This document shows positions 18,588 through 30,829 of a stretch of 64,000 bases of DNA, piece after piece. Source of the DNA: Ferrovibrio terrae (GTDB taxonomy: Bacteria > Pseudomonadota > Alphaproteobacteria > Ferrovibrionales > Ferrovibrionaceae). The first letter of the stretch is position 1, and each line of letters starts with the position of its first letter. The notes under the pieces were generated by a model. That model worked only from the letters and a program-made list of their open reading frames with translations. It did no database searches and had not been told where the DNA came from. The position numbers and the translations under genes were made by a program. Location of the stretch: NCBI RefSeq assembly GCF_007197755.1, contig NZ_CP041636.1, positions 3,508,001 through 3,572,000 on the forward strand. Reading direction: 5' to 3'.

Positions 18588-21500
18588 TCAGGCTTTCTTG
18601 ACGATCCGCGTCTTCGCCTTGGTGGCGATCTCGGCCAGCCGCAGCGAGGCATGCAGCACGCCTTTCAGGCGATCCTGCGGCTCTGGCCAGTCGCGCATCA
18701 GCACCACCTTGTGATCGGGCCGCAGCTTGGCGCCGCGTTCCGACTGGATGAACAGCACCAGCCCGGCCGGATCGGCAAAGGTGTTGTCGCGGAAGGTCAG
18801 CGTCGCACCCTTCGGGCCGGCCTCGATCTTCAGGATATTCGCTTCCAGGCAGAACTTCTTGATCGCCACAATGTCGAGCAGGTGGTGAACCTCTTCCGGC
18901 AATGGTCCAAATCGGTCGATCAGTTCGGCGGCGAAGGCATCGATATCGGTGCGGTTCTCCAGATCGGCGACACGGCGGTACAACTGCATGCGCAGGTTCA
19001 GGTCAGCGATATAGCTGTCCGGAATCAGCACGGCCGTACCGATCTGTATCTGCGGCGACCATTTCTCGCTCAGCGCGCTGACGTCGCCACGCGCCGCAGA
19101 ACGGGCTGCCGCAATCGCCTCCTGCAGCATCTCCTGATACAGCTCGAAACCGACTTCACGGATATGCCCGGACTGCTCCTCGCCCAGCAGATTGCCCGAG
19201 CCGCGCAGGTCGAGGTCATGTGACGCCAGACTGAAGCCCGCACCCAGGGTATCCAGGCTCTGCAGCACATGCAGGCGCTGCTCGGCTGACGTACTGAGCA
19301 GACGGCCGCCCTGATAGGTGAAATAGGAATAGGCGCGCAGCTTGGAACGGCCGACGCGACCGCGCAGCTGATACATCTGCGCCAGACCGAACAGGTCGGC
19401 GCGATAGACCACCAGCGTATTGGCCGACGGGATGTCGAGTCCGCTTTCGACGATATTAGTTGCCACCAGCACATCGTAGCGCCGGTCGTAGAAGGCGTTC
19501 ATCACGTCGTCCAGATCGGTCGGCGCCATCTGGCCATGCGCCACCACGGCTTTCAGTTCCGGCACATGATCGCGGATAAAAGCCATGGCCGTATCGAGAT
19601 ATTCGATGCGCGGACAGACGAAGAAGCTCTGGCCACCGCGGAAATGCTCGCGCAGCAGCGCCTCGCGGATCACCACGCCGTCGAAGGGCGTCACGAAGGT
19701 GCGCACCGCCAGACGATCGACCGGCGGGGTGGCGATCAGACTGAGTTCGCGCACGCCCGACAGCGCCAGCTGCAGCGTGCGCGGGATCGGCGTCGCCGAC
19801 ATGGTCAGCACATGCACTTCGGCCTTGATCTCTTTCAGCCGCTCCTTGTGCTTGACGCCGAAATGCTGCTCCTCATCGATAATCAGCAGACCGAGACGCT
19901 TGAAGTCGATACTCTTCGACAGCAGGGCATGCGTGCCGATCACGATATCGACCGTGCCGTCCGTCAGGCCGGCCTTGGTGTCTTTGGCCGACTTGGCCGT
20001 CACCATGCGGGACAGCTGCTCGATGCGCAGCGGCAAGCCACGGAAGCGCTCGAAGAAGGTGCGGTAATGCTGGCGGCACAGCAGCGTCGTCGGGCAGACC
20101 AGAGCCACCTGTTGTCCCGACATGGCGGCCGCAAAGGCCGCCCGCAACGCCACTTCGGTCTTGCCAAAACCGACATCGCCGCAGATCAGGCGATCCATCG
20201 GCTTGCCGCTGGAGAGGTCGTCCAGCGTCTCGTTGATGGCGCGTTCCTGGTCTTCGGTCTCTTCGTAGGGGAAGCGGGCGCAGAATTCCTCGTACAGGCC
20301 TTCCTGCGGAATTACGCGCTCACCCTGCCGCAGCTCGCGCTGGGCAGCGATCTTCATCAGCTCGCCGGCCATGTCCTTCAGGCGCTGTTTCATGCGCGCC
20401 TTGCGGTTCTGCCAGCCGACGCCGCCAAGCTTGTCCAGCGTCACGTCCGCTTCGGGCGAGCCGTAGCGCGACAGCATCTCGATATTCTCGACCGGCAGAT
20501 ACAGCCGGTCGCCGCCGTCGTAATGCAGCAGCAGGCAGTCATGCGGCGCGCCGGCCACATCCAGCGTCACCAGATCCTTGTACTGGCCGATGCCGTGATC
20601 GATATGCACGACATAGTCGCCCGGTTGCAGCGCGCTGGCCTCGGCGATGAAATTCTCCGCCCGGCGCTTCTTCTGGCGCGGCCGCACCAGACGGTCGCCC
20701 AGAATATCCTGCTCGGCCACCACGCAGAGATCGCCAGCCTCGAAACCATGCTCGATCGGCAGCACGGCAATGGCCGGCACCGCCTTCGGTACGGTCTCGA
20801 TATCGCGGGCCGTCTCGATGGCCTGCGGCATCGGCAGGCCATGGTCTTTCAGCACCAAGGCCAGACGGTCGCGCGCACCGACAGAGAAGGTGGCGAACAG
20901 GACCCGACGCCCCTGCCCGGTCTGCCTGGCGATATGGCCACCCAGCGCGTCATAAACGCTGACCACCGAAGCCTTCTTCTCAGCCGCCTGCGCTGCCTGG
21001 GTGCGTTCAGGGGCGAAGTCGCGGCCTGGCCGGGCATTCAGGTCGACCACCTTCACATCCGGGCCGCCGACAGCTTCGAACGGAAACAGCGCGCCGACCG
21101 GAAATTTCTCCAGCCGCGCCGTCCATTCGCCGGCCGTCAGATACAGCCGGTCCGGCGGCAGCGGTTTGTAAGGCGAACCGCCCTCTTCCAACCCGCGCTT
21201 CATCGCCGACTTGCGCGCATCGTAGTGATCGGCAATCGCCTTGAAGCGTTCATCGACCGCGTCGCCGGTCAGATGATCGAGCGTCACTGCTGCCTGCGGC
21301 AGGTATTCGAAAACGGTCGATAGCCGCTCGAAGAACAGCGGCAGCCAGTGTTCCATGCCGATCTGGCGCCGACCGGCCGATACCGCTTCATAGAGCGGGT
21401 CTTCCTTGGTGACGGTACCGAACAACTCGCGATAGCCACTGCGGAAACGCGCGATGGAGTCTTCATCCATCGGCACTTCGCTCATGGCTGTCAGCGACAG

Positions 21501-22133
21501 TTCGGTCACGGCGTCGATGGTGCGCTGGGTGGCCGGATCGAAACGGCGGATGTTCTCGACCTCGTCACCGAAGAAATCCAGCCGGTACGGCGCCTCGGTG
21601 CCCGGCGGGAACAGGTCGACCAGGCCGCCGCGCACGGCATACTCGCCGGGTTCGTTCACCGTGGAGACGCGGCTGTAGCCATTGCGGCCGAGATACCCGA
21701 TCAGCGTTTCCGGCTTCACCCGGCCGCCCTTGGCGGCGCGGAAGCCTGTGCCCTTGAACCAGTCCGGTTGCGGCAGACGCTGCAGCGCGGCGTTCACCGT
21801 GGTCAGCAGCAGCCATGGCACATCGGGCCGCTCGCCGGACAGGCGGTTCAGCGTGTCCATGCGCCGGGCGGCGATCTCGGCAATCGGCGAGACGCGGTCA
21901 TAAGGCTGGCAGTCCCAGGCTGGCAAGGTCAGCACCGGCAGATCGGGGGCAAAGAACTTCAGCGCCGCTTCCAGCGTCGCCATGCGCGCGTCGTCGCGGC
22001 AGACATGCAGAACGCCGCGGCCCTTCTGCCGCTGCGCCAGGGCAGCCAGCAGGCGCGCATCCTGCCCTTCCGGGCTGCCGGCCAATGCCCAGCGGCCCGG
22101 CCGGGTCAGAATATCCGGCAGCACAAAGGTCAT
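18588..22133 (-). CDS. mfd: Transcription-repair coupling factor
   Basis: Mfd displaces RNA polymerase stalled at DNA lesions and recruits UvrA. The 1181-residue protein has the UvrB-like N-terminal module, the RNA-polymerase-interacting domain (about residues 490-560, SALQPGDYVVHIDHGIGQY) and the RecG-like translocase. The translocase carries Walker A ICGDVGFGKTEVALRA, DEEQ box IIDEEQHFGVKHK, TATPIPRT, and QLRGRVGRS with the TRG region; a C-terminal inhibitory domain follows. Length is normal. It lies four bases after sdhE and is convergent with the PAS gene. Confidence 0.97.
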   Translation of the reverse strand: MTFVLPDILTRPGRWALAGSPEGQDARLLAALAQRQKGRGVLHVCRDDARMATLEAALKFFAPDLPVLTLPAWDCQPYDRVSPIAEIAARRMDTLNRLSGERPDVPWLLLTTVNAALQRLPQPDWFKGTGFRAAKGGRVKPETLIGYLGRNGYSRVSTVNEPGEYAVRGGLVDLFPPGTEAPYRLDFFGDEVENIRRFDPATQRTIDAVTELSLTAMSEVPMDEDSIARFRSGYRELFGTVTKEDPLYEAVSAGRRQIGMEHWLPLFFERLSTVFEYLPQAAVTLDHLTGDAVDERFKAIADHYDARKSAMKRGLEEGGSPYKPLPPDRLYLTAGEWTARLEKFPVGALFPFEAVGGPDVKVVDLNARPGRDFAPERTQAAQAAEKKASVVSVYDALGGHIARQTGQGRRVLFATFSVGARDRLALVLKDHGLPMPQAIETARDIETVPKAVPAIAVLPIEHGFEAGDLCVVAEQDILGDRLVRPRQKKRRAENFIAEASALQPGDYVVHIDHGIGQYKDLVTLDVAGAPHDCLLLHYDGGDRLYLPVENIEMLSRYGSPEADVTLDKLGGVGWQNRKARMKQRLKDMAGELMKIAAQRELRQGERVIPQEGLYEEFCARFPYEETEDQERAINETLDDLSSGKPMDRLICGDVGFGKTEVALRAAFAAAMSGQQVALVCPTTLLCRQHYRTFFERFRGLPLRIEQLSRMVTAKSAKDTKAGLTDGTVDIVIGTHALLSKSIDFKRLGLLIIDEEQHFGVKHKERLKEIKAEVHVLTMSATPIPRTLQLALSGVRELSLIATPPVDRLAVRTFVTPFDGVVIREALLREHFRGGQSFFVCPRIEYLDTAMAFIRDHVPELKAVVAHGQMAPTDLDDVMNAFYDRRYDVLVATNIVESGLDIPSANTLVVYRADLFGLAQMYQLRGRVGRSKLRAYSYFTYQGGRLLSTSAEQRLHVLQSLDTLGAGFSLASHDLDLRGSGNLLGEEQSGHIREVGFELYQEMLQEAIAAARSAARGDVSALSEKWSPQIQIGTAVLIPDSYIADLNLRMQLYRRVADLENRTDIDAFAAELIDRFGPLPEEVHHLLDIVAIKKFCLEANILKIEAGPKGATLTFRDNTFADPAGLVLFIQSERGAKLRPDHKVVLMRDWPEPQDRLKGVLHASLRLAEIATKAKTRIVKKA

Positions 22134-22137
22134 ATGA

Positions 22138-22404
22138 TCAGAATGATAACTTGTAGGCCTTGAGGAGCTTCATCACACCGGTATCGAGGTGCGGTGGCAC
22201 CGGATCTCGGCCGATGGCCCAGGCATAAATCTGCGGATCGTCGTAGCTCTCCAGCAACGTCTCATACTGGTCGAGTTCGACCTCGGTAAAGGTCTGCAGG
22301 TGCCGGCGCGCAAAGCTGCCCAGCAGGATGTCGACCTCCTTCATGCCGGTATAGAGGCTGCGATGCAGCAGGCGCTTGCGGCGGATTTCGATATCCTCGG
22401 CCAT
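22138..22404 (-). CDS. sdhE: Succinate dehydrogenase assembly factor 2 (FAD assembly)
   Basis: An 88-residue protein of the SdhE/Sdh5 family, which helps attach FAD to the succinate dehydrogenase flavoprotein. RRKRLLHRSLYTGMKEVD is the N-terminal signature; the family's RGxxE motif reads TGMKE here, so the Arg is replaced by Thr while Gly and Glu are kept. DDPQIYAWAIGRDPVP closes the conserved part. It is divergent from recG and directly precedes mfd, an arrangement common in alphaproteobacteria. Confidence 0.93.
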   Translation of the reverse strand: MAEDIEIRRKRLLHRSLYTGMKEVDILLGSFARRHLQTFTEVELDQYETLLESYDDPQIYAWAIGRDPVPPHLDTGVMKLLKAYKLSF

Positions 22405-22501
22405 CGGGCGGCAGTCCCTTGGGGGTGTTTCCGGAACGTGGGCAGGATATAGTACGCGAACCTACGGATTCTCAAGGTTTACCCGGAAATTTCCGCCTCC
22501 C

Positions 22502-24613
22502 ATGCGCCCGGAATCGCTGTTTCCCGCCTTCGCACCGATCACCAGCCTGAAGGGCTGTGGACCGAAGCTGGCGCCACTGGTGGAAAAACTGGTCGGCGGC
22601 GGGCGGGTCCTGGACCTGTGGTGGCACCTGCCCAGCGGACTGATCGACCGGCGCTACCGCCCCGCCATTGCCGAAGCCGAGCCCGGCCGCATTGCCACGC
22701 TGGAAATCACCGTCGACCGGCATCTGCCGCCGCGCAACAGCCGCATGCCCTACAAGGTGCAATGTCATGACGGCAGCGGACGGCTGACGCTGGTCTTCTT
22801 CAACGGCCGCGAAGACTTCCTGAAGAAGAGCCTGCCCGAAGGTGAGACCCGCATCGTCAGCGGCATGGTCGAACTGTTTGACGGTCAGGTGCAGATGACG
22901 CATCCAGATCGCATGGGCACTCTGGCTGAGATCGAGCAGATGGCGAGCATCGAGCCGGTGTACCCGCTCACCGCCGGCGTCGCGGCGCGCACGCTCGGCA
23001 AGATCATCAATGGCGCGCTGGAGCGTGTGATGGAACTGCCGGAATGGCTCGATCCGGCCTGGCAGAAACGCGAAGGCTTTCCGGCCTGGCGCGAGGCGCT
23101 GCTGACCGCCCACAAGCCGGAACGCCTGGCAGATATCGAGAAAGATACGCCGGTGCGGCGACGGCTGGCCTATGACGAGCTGCTGGCCAACCAGCTTGCC
23201 CTGTTGCTGGTGCGCCGCCGCCTCAAGCGCCAGACCGGGCGCAAGCTGACCGGCGACGGACGGCTGCGCGACAGGCTGGAAAAGCTGCTGCCATGGCCGC
23301 TGACCAATGCGCAGCGCCAGGCCAATGCCGAGATCGCCGCCGATATCGCAAGCGAGCGCCGCATGCTGCGCCTGCTGCAGGGAGATGTGGGCAGCGGCAA
23401 GACCATGGTGGCGCTGAATGCGCTGCTGCTCTGCATCGAAAGTGGCGCGCAGGGTGCGCTGATGGCACCGACCGAAATCCTCGCGCGCCAGCATGCCGAA
23501 ACGCTGGCGCCCTATTGCTTGCAGCTTGGCATCACCATTGCGCTGCTGACCGGCCGCGACAAGGGCAAGGCGCGTGCAGCGTTGCTGCAACGGCTGGCCG
23601 ATGGCGAGATCGACATTCTGATCGGCACACATGCGCTGTTCCAGGACGACGTCGTGTTCAAGGACCTTGCGCTGGCCGTGATCGACGAGCAGCACCGCTT
23701 CGGCGTCAGCCAGAGATTGGGCCTTGCCGCGAAAGGCGCGCGGGATAAAGGCGGCGTCGACATTCTGGTGATGACGGCAACCCCCATCCCGCGCACGCTG
23801 TCGCTCACGGCCTATGGCGACATGGATGTCTCGAAGCTGACCGAGAAGCCGCCCGGCCGCAGTCCGGTCGATACGCGCACCATTGCGTCTGACCGCTACC
23901 TCGACGTAGTGGCCGCGGTGACGCGCAAGATCCAGTCCGGCGAGCAGGTCTACTGGGTCTGTCCGCTGGTGGAAGAAAACGAGCAGCTTGATCTTGCGGC
24001 GGCTGCCGAACGCCATTCGGCGCTGAAGCTGGCGCTGGAACCGGAACTGGGCGACGGCAGCATTGGGCTGGTGCATGGCAAGATGACGCCGTCGGAAAAA
24101 GACGCCGCGATGGAGGCCTTCTCTGCCGGCAGGTCGAAACTGCTGGTGGCGACAACCGTGATCGAGGTCGGCGTCGATGTGCCGAATGCGACGCTGATCG
24201 TAATCGAGCATGCCGAACGCTTCGGCCTGGCGCAGCTGCACCAGCTGCGCGGTCGTGTCGGGCGCGGCGGCAAGCCCGGCGCCTGCCTGCTGGTCTACAG
24301 CGGGCCGCTGGGCGAGACTGCGAAATCCCGACTGAAGATCATCCGTGAAACCGATGACGGCTTCCTGATCGCCGAGGAAGACCTGCGGCTGCGCGGTGCC
24401 GGCGAAGTGCTGGGCACGCGCCAGAGCGGCCTGCCGGAATTCCGTACCGCCGATCTGGCTGCCCATGCCGACCTGCTGGTCGTGGCGCGTGACGATGCGA
24501 AACTGATCCTGGAACGAGACCCGAAACTGGCCAGTGACCGTGGTAAAGCCTTGCTGGCATTGCTGTATCTGTTCGAACGCGATGCCGCCATCCAGTATCT
24601 GCAATCGGGCTGA
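22502..24613 (+). CDS. recG: ATP-dependent DNA helicase RecG
   Basis: RecG remodels stalled replication forks and branch-migrates Holliday junctions. The 703-residue protein has the wedge/OB domain (residues ~60-150) followed by the helicase core: LLQGDVGSGKTMVALNA (Walker A), VIDEQHRFGVSQR, MTATPIPRTLSLTAYGD and QLRGRVGRGGKPGACLL, and the C-terminal EEDLRLRGAGEVLGTRQSG. The ATG at 22502 gives the usual start; the longer open frame would extend into the sdhE gene region on the other strand. A 30-bp tandem repeat starts just after the stop. Confidence 0.96.
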   Translation: MRPESLFPAFAPITSLKGCGPKLAPLVEKLVGGGRVLDLWWHLPSGLIDRRYRPAIAEAEPGRIATLEITVDRHLPPRNSRMPYKVQCHDGSGRLTLVFFNGREDFLKKSLPEGETRIVSGMVELFDGQVQMTHPDRMGTLAEIEQMASIEPVYPLTAGVAARTLGKIINGALERVMELPEWLDPAWQKREGFPAWREALLTAHKPERLADIEKDTPVRRRLAYDELLANQLALLLVRRRLKRQTGRKLTGDGRLRDRLEKLLPWPLTNAQRQANAEIAADIASERRMLRLLQGDVGSGKTMVALNALLLCIESGAQGALMAPTEILARQHAETLAPYCLQLGITIALLTGRDKGKARAALLQRLADGEIDILIGTHALFQDDVVFKDLALAVIDEQHRFGVSQRLGLAAKGARDKGGVDILVMTATPIPRTLSLTAYGDMDVSKLTEKPPGRSPVDTRTIASDRYLDVVAAVTRKIQSGEQVYWVCPLVEENEQLDLAAAAERHSALKLALEPELGDGSIGLVHGKMTPSEKDAAMEAFSAGRSKLLVATTVIEVGVDVPNATLIVIEHAERFGLAQLHQLRGRVGRGGKPGACLLVYSGPLGETAKSRLKIIRETDDGFLIAEEDLRLRGAGEVLGTRQSGLPEFRTADLAAHADLLVVARDDAKLILERDPKLASDRGKALLALLYLFERDAAIQYLQSG

Positions 24614-24925
24614 CCCGTCCCGTTCGGCGCCAGTTCGAGGCCAGTTCCGGCCTGTTTCGTCCCGTTTAGGCCAGTTAGAGCCTGTTTCGTCCCGTTCCGG
24701 CCAGTTAGAGCCTGTTCGGTCCGGCAACTGCCCGGCCATGAATCCTGCGCGCATCACCGCGCTTTTTCATGTAGGACGCGCCGCCGACTTTTCCAGTCAC
24801 CACGCGATCACAGGTGTCCGCCGGAATTCTGCACGGATTTGGACACAAAGCCGCCATGACTGCTGCGTGGAATCCGGATGCGGGCCGCCCTCTCTGGAAT
24901 CGGCGGCCGCTTCCCGGGAGCCAGC
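24614..24925. other. 312-bp gene-free stretch between recG and the FecR/DUF6600-like gene
   Basis: The first part (to about 24730) is a 30-bp tandem repeat. The rest is ordinary GC-rich sequence before the next start codon. It must carry the promoter of the secreted-protein gene, but no confident -35/-10 pair was found. Frames that cross this stretch on either strand lack a ribosome binding site and are repeat-derived, so no gene is called. Confidence 0.6.
24639..24728 (+). repeat. Three-copy 30-bp tandem repeat
   Basis: Three consecutive 30-bp units begin at 24639, 24669 and 24699. Each opens GGCCAGTT and has a central CCTGTT; the first two also share GTTTCGTCCCGTT. Units 1 and 2 differ at 5 positions, and the third diverges in its last third. 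A degenerate partial copy (CCCGTTCGGCGCCAGTTCGA) precedes unit 1 directly after the recG stop. Confidence 0.8.
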
Positions 24926-27067
24926 ATGTCCATGCATCGAGGGTTCAAGGTCGCAGCAACAGCCGCGCGGCGGACTCTTGCCGTCTGCGCTGCCTCCGCG
25001 CTGATCGCCAGCACGGCATTCACGCCACTCGCCCCTGTCTTCGCGCAGACACCCCAAGCCAGCCAGGGTGATTCCGCCAAGCCCTGGCCCGGCCCGCCGA
25101 TCACGGCGCAGACCGATGCCAACGATCCGCCGGCACGTGTCGGCCGCATCGCCAGGATGAACGGCACGGTGTCGTTCCACACCGCCGATGAAGACCAGTG
25201 GGGTCCGGCGACGCTGAACTATCCGCTGACCAACGGCAATGCGCTGTGGACCGAACCAGGTGCGCGCGCCGAACTGCAGATCGGCAGCGGCAACCGCCTG
25301 GTGATGGACAGCAGCACCGAACTGAATGTCACCACGCTGGATGACACGAGCTTCGAGGCCGGCTTGCCGCAGGGCAGCGCCTATCTCAATATCGCCGATG
25401 TGGCGCCGGGCGAAAGCTATGCCCTGCAGACGCCGCGCGGCCGCGTGGTGATCACCGAGCCCGGCCGCTATCTCGTCTCTGCCGGCGATGACGATGCGCC
25501 GACCACGGTATCCGCGCTGGACCGCGGCAGCGCGAAACTGTCCGGTCGCGGCACCGACCGCACCGTGCCTGCCGGCCAGGCCGCGACCCTGAGCGGCCCG
25601 CTGGATGGCGACGAACCGATAAAAACTGCACTCGCGCCAGCGCAGGCCAGTGCTTTCGCCCAGTCGGTGCTGCAGGACGAGAAAGCGCTGACACAGACTG
25701 CAACGATACTCAACCCGAACACCGCGCAGGCTGCTGTGCCGGCACAGCGTGCGGCGGCGCTGCCCGCCAATGCCGCGCCTGTACCGATGCCGACGCAGGT
25801 GCAGGGCATGACCGGTGCGCAGGATCTCGCCGCCTATGGCGCCTGGTCGAGTGCGCCGGACTATGGCGCGGTCTGGTATCCGCCGGTCGAGACCGGCTGG
25901 GTGCCCTATCGCCATGGCCACTGGGCCTATGTGCAGCCCTGGGGCTGGACCTGGGTGGCCGACGAGCCCTGGGGCTTCGCGCCCTTCCACTATGGCCGCT
26001 GGGTGGTGGTGCATGACCGCTGGGCCTGGAGCCCGGGTCGGCATCACCACCGTCATCACCATCATCACCATTCCCGGCCGGTCTATGCGCCGGCACTGGT
26101 GGCCTTCTTCGGTGGCGGCAGCGGTATTTCTGTCACAGTCACGACCGGCAATGTGGGCTGGGTACCGTTGGGTTGGCATGAACCCTATTACCCCCCCTAT
26201 CGCGTCAGCCGTCACTACATCCGCAATGTAAACGTCACGCATGTCACCAACATCACGAAGGTGACCAACGTGACGAATATCAACAACGTGACGGTCAACC
26301 GCTATGCCAATCGCGGCGGCGCCACGATGGTGTCAGCCGATGCGATGCGTCGCTCCGAGCCGGTGCAGCGCGCCGTGCAGCGGGTCGATCATCGCCAGAT
26401 TGAAAACGCGCGAATCGACCGTCGCGCCCGGATCGAACCGAGTGCCGCAACGGCCGGTATGTCGTCGCGCACCGCCGAACGTATGGGCATCCGCGACAAT
26501 GAGCGTGGCGCGGCGCAGCGTCGCGAGGCACCCGGTCCGGACATCCGCCAGAGCGACCGCAGGTCTACGGACCTGAAGCCGGTGGACGCACGGCAGAGTG
26601 AGGCCCGACGTCAGCCACAGCCGCGGCAGGATCAGGCCAGACCTGATCAGGCCCGGCAGGATCGCCGTGACCAGCAACCGCGCACGGTACGAGAACCGCA
26701 GCAGCCTGCCGTTGAGCGCCCGCAAAATACGCAGCGCGAGGCGCAGGACCTGCAGCGCCAGGAGCAGCGCCGCCAGAATAACCAGCGGCAGCAGCGAGAG
26801 GTTCAGGAGCGCCAGGTTCAGGAACGACAGGGCCAGGAACGGCAACGCCAGCAGCAGGAGATGCAGCGACAGGACCAGCACCGGCAGGAACAGCAGAGGC
26901 AGGCTGTCCAGCGCCAGCAGGACGTTCAGCGACAGCATGCGGATCAGCAGCAGCGCGAAGCCCAGCGGCGTCAGCAGGAGGTCCAGCAGCAGAGCCGCCA
27001 GCAGGAGGTGCGGCGTCAGCAGCAGGACATCGACGACCAGCGTCGTCAGCGCCGCGAGCAGAACTAG
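24926..27067 (+). CDS. Secreted FecR-domain / DUF6600-like protein with Arg/Gln-rich tail
   Basis: A 713-residue exported protein. A Sec signal peptide (residues 1-40) ends at VFA-QTP. A FecR-like beta domain (about 70-190, RIARMNGTVSFHTADEDQW onward) is followed by a Trp/Tyr-rich region (about 310-370: WYPPVETGWVPYRHGHW, DEPWGFAPFHYGRW) typical of DUF6600 proteins. Next come a His-rich run (about 371-380), a hydrophobic segment and an NVT/NIT repeat (about 435-457). The last ~160 residues are almost entirely Gln, Arg and Glu, predicted to be a charged coiled coil or disordered. The ATG at 24926 has GGGAG five bases upstream. The function is unknown; a cell-envelope role is an inference. Confidence 0.8.
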   Translation: MSMHRGFKVAATAARRTLAVCAASALIASTAFTPLAPVFAQTPQASQGDSAKPWPGPPITAQTDANDPPARVGRIARMNGTVSFHTADEDQWGPATLNYPLTNGNALWTEPGARAELQIGSGNRLVMDSSTELNVTTLDDTSFEAGLPQGSAYLNIADVAPGESYALQTPRGRVVITEPGRYLVSAGDDDAPTTVSALDRGSAKLSGRGTDRTVPAGQAATLSGPLDGDEPIKTALAPAQASAFAQSVLQDEKALTQTATILNPNTAQAAVPAQRAAALPANAAPVPMPTQVQGMTGAQDLAAYGAWSSAPDYGAVWYPPVETGWVPYRHGHWAYVQPWGWTWVADEPWGFAPFHYGRWVVVHDRWAWSPGRHHHRHHHHHHSRPVYAPALVAFFGGGSGISVTVTTGNVGWVPLGWHEPYYPPYRVSRHYIRNVNVTHVTNITKVTNVTNINNVTVNRYANRGGATMVSADAMRRSEPVQRAVQRVDHRQIENARIDRRARIEPSAATAGMSSRTAERMGIRDNERGAAQRREAPGPDIRQSDRRSTDLKPVDARQSEARRQPQPRQDQARPDQARQDRRDQQPRTVREPQQPAVERPQNTQREAQDLQRQEQRRQNNQRQQREVQERQVQERQGQERQRQQQEMQRQDQHRQEQQRQAVQRQQDVQRQHADQQQREAQRRQQEVQQQSRQQEVRRQQQDIDDQRRQRREQN

Positions 27068-27089
27068 GTCAGCTCGCGGCGGAGATGGC

Positions 27090-29090
<2,001 letters not shown>

Positions 29091-29101
29091 GATCTCTGAT
29101 C

Positions 29102-30634
<1,533 letters not shown>

Positions 30635-30747
30635 GCAACTCCCCACTGCAAGGCTTTACGCCGGGCGCTTATGACGCGCCGATGACATGACCATGCCATA
30701 GGCCTTAGCATATCGCGCGACAGGGGCAAATAGCTTGGGGTGCAGTG

Positions 30748-30774
30748 CAAAAACTCCAGCCATAAGCGGAGTTT
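30748..30774 (-). terminator. Intrinsic terminator after the second pentapeptide gene
   Basis: On the minus strand AAACTCC and GGAGTTT (30751-30757 and 30768-30774) form a 7-bp stem that can extend by two G-C pairs across one bulge. The 3' arm runs directly into TTTTTGC. It separates the pentapeptide gene from pccB. Confidence 0.55.
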
Positions 30775-30803
30775 ATCAAGGCTGATATATGAGTTATGCG
30801 GTC

Positions 30804-30829
30804 CGCCCGCCAAGCATCAGCGGCGGGCG
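30804..30829 (-). terminator. 8-bp hairpin abutting the stop of the second pentapeptide gene
   Basis: CGCCCGCC and GGCGGGCG form a perfect 8-bp stem with a 10-base loop, starting one base after the TGA at 30830-30832. No T-run follows, so it probably assists the real terminator about 30 bases downstream or protects the mRNA end. Confidence 0.4.

Noticed and set aside
22472-24757. Very long open frame on the minus strand opposite recG
   Set aside because: It is the shadow of recG caused by high GC content. RecG has all helicase motifs on the plus strand, and the antisense frame has no recognisable domain or ribosome binding site.
26590-27067. Coding repeat as a possible CRISPR-like array
   Set aside because: The repeats are irregular, in frame and code for Gln/Arg; there is no constant repeat with unique spacers.
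30635-30750. Possible PccR-type TTTGCAAA sites before pccB
   Set aside because: Only partial matches (TTTGCAC, TTTGCCC) are present. Neither is a full TTTGCAAA and the spacing is wrong, so no operator is called.
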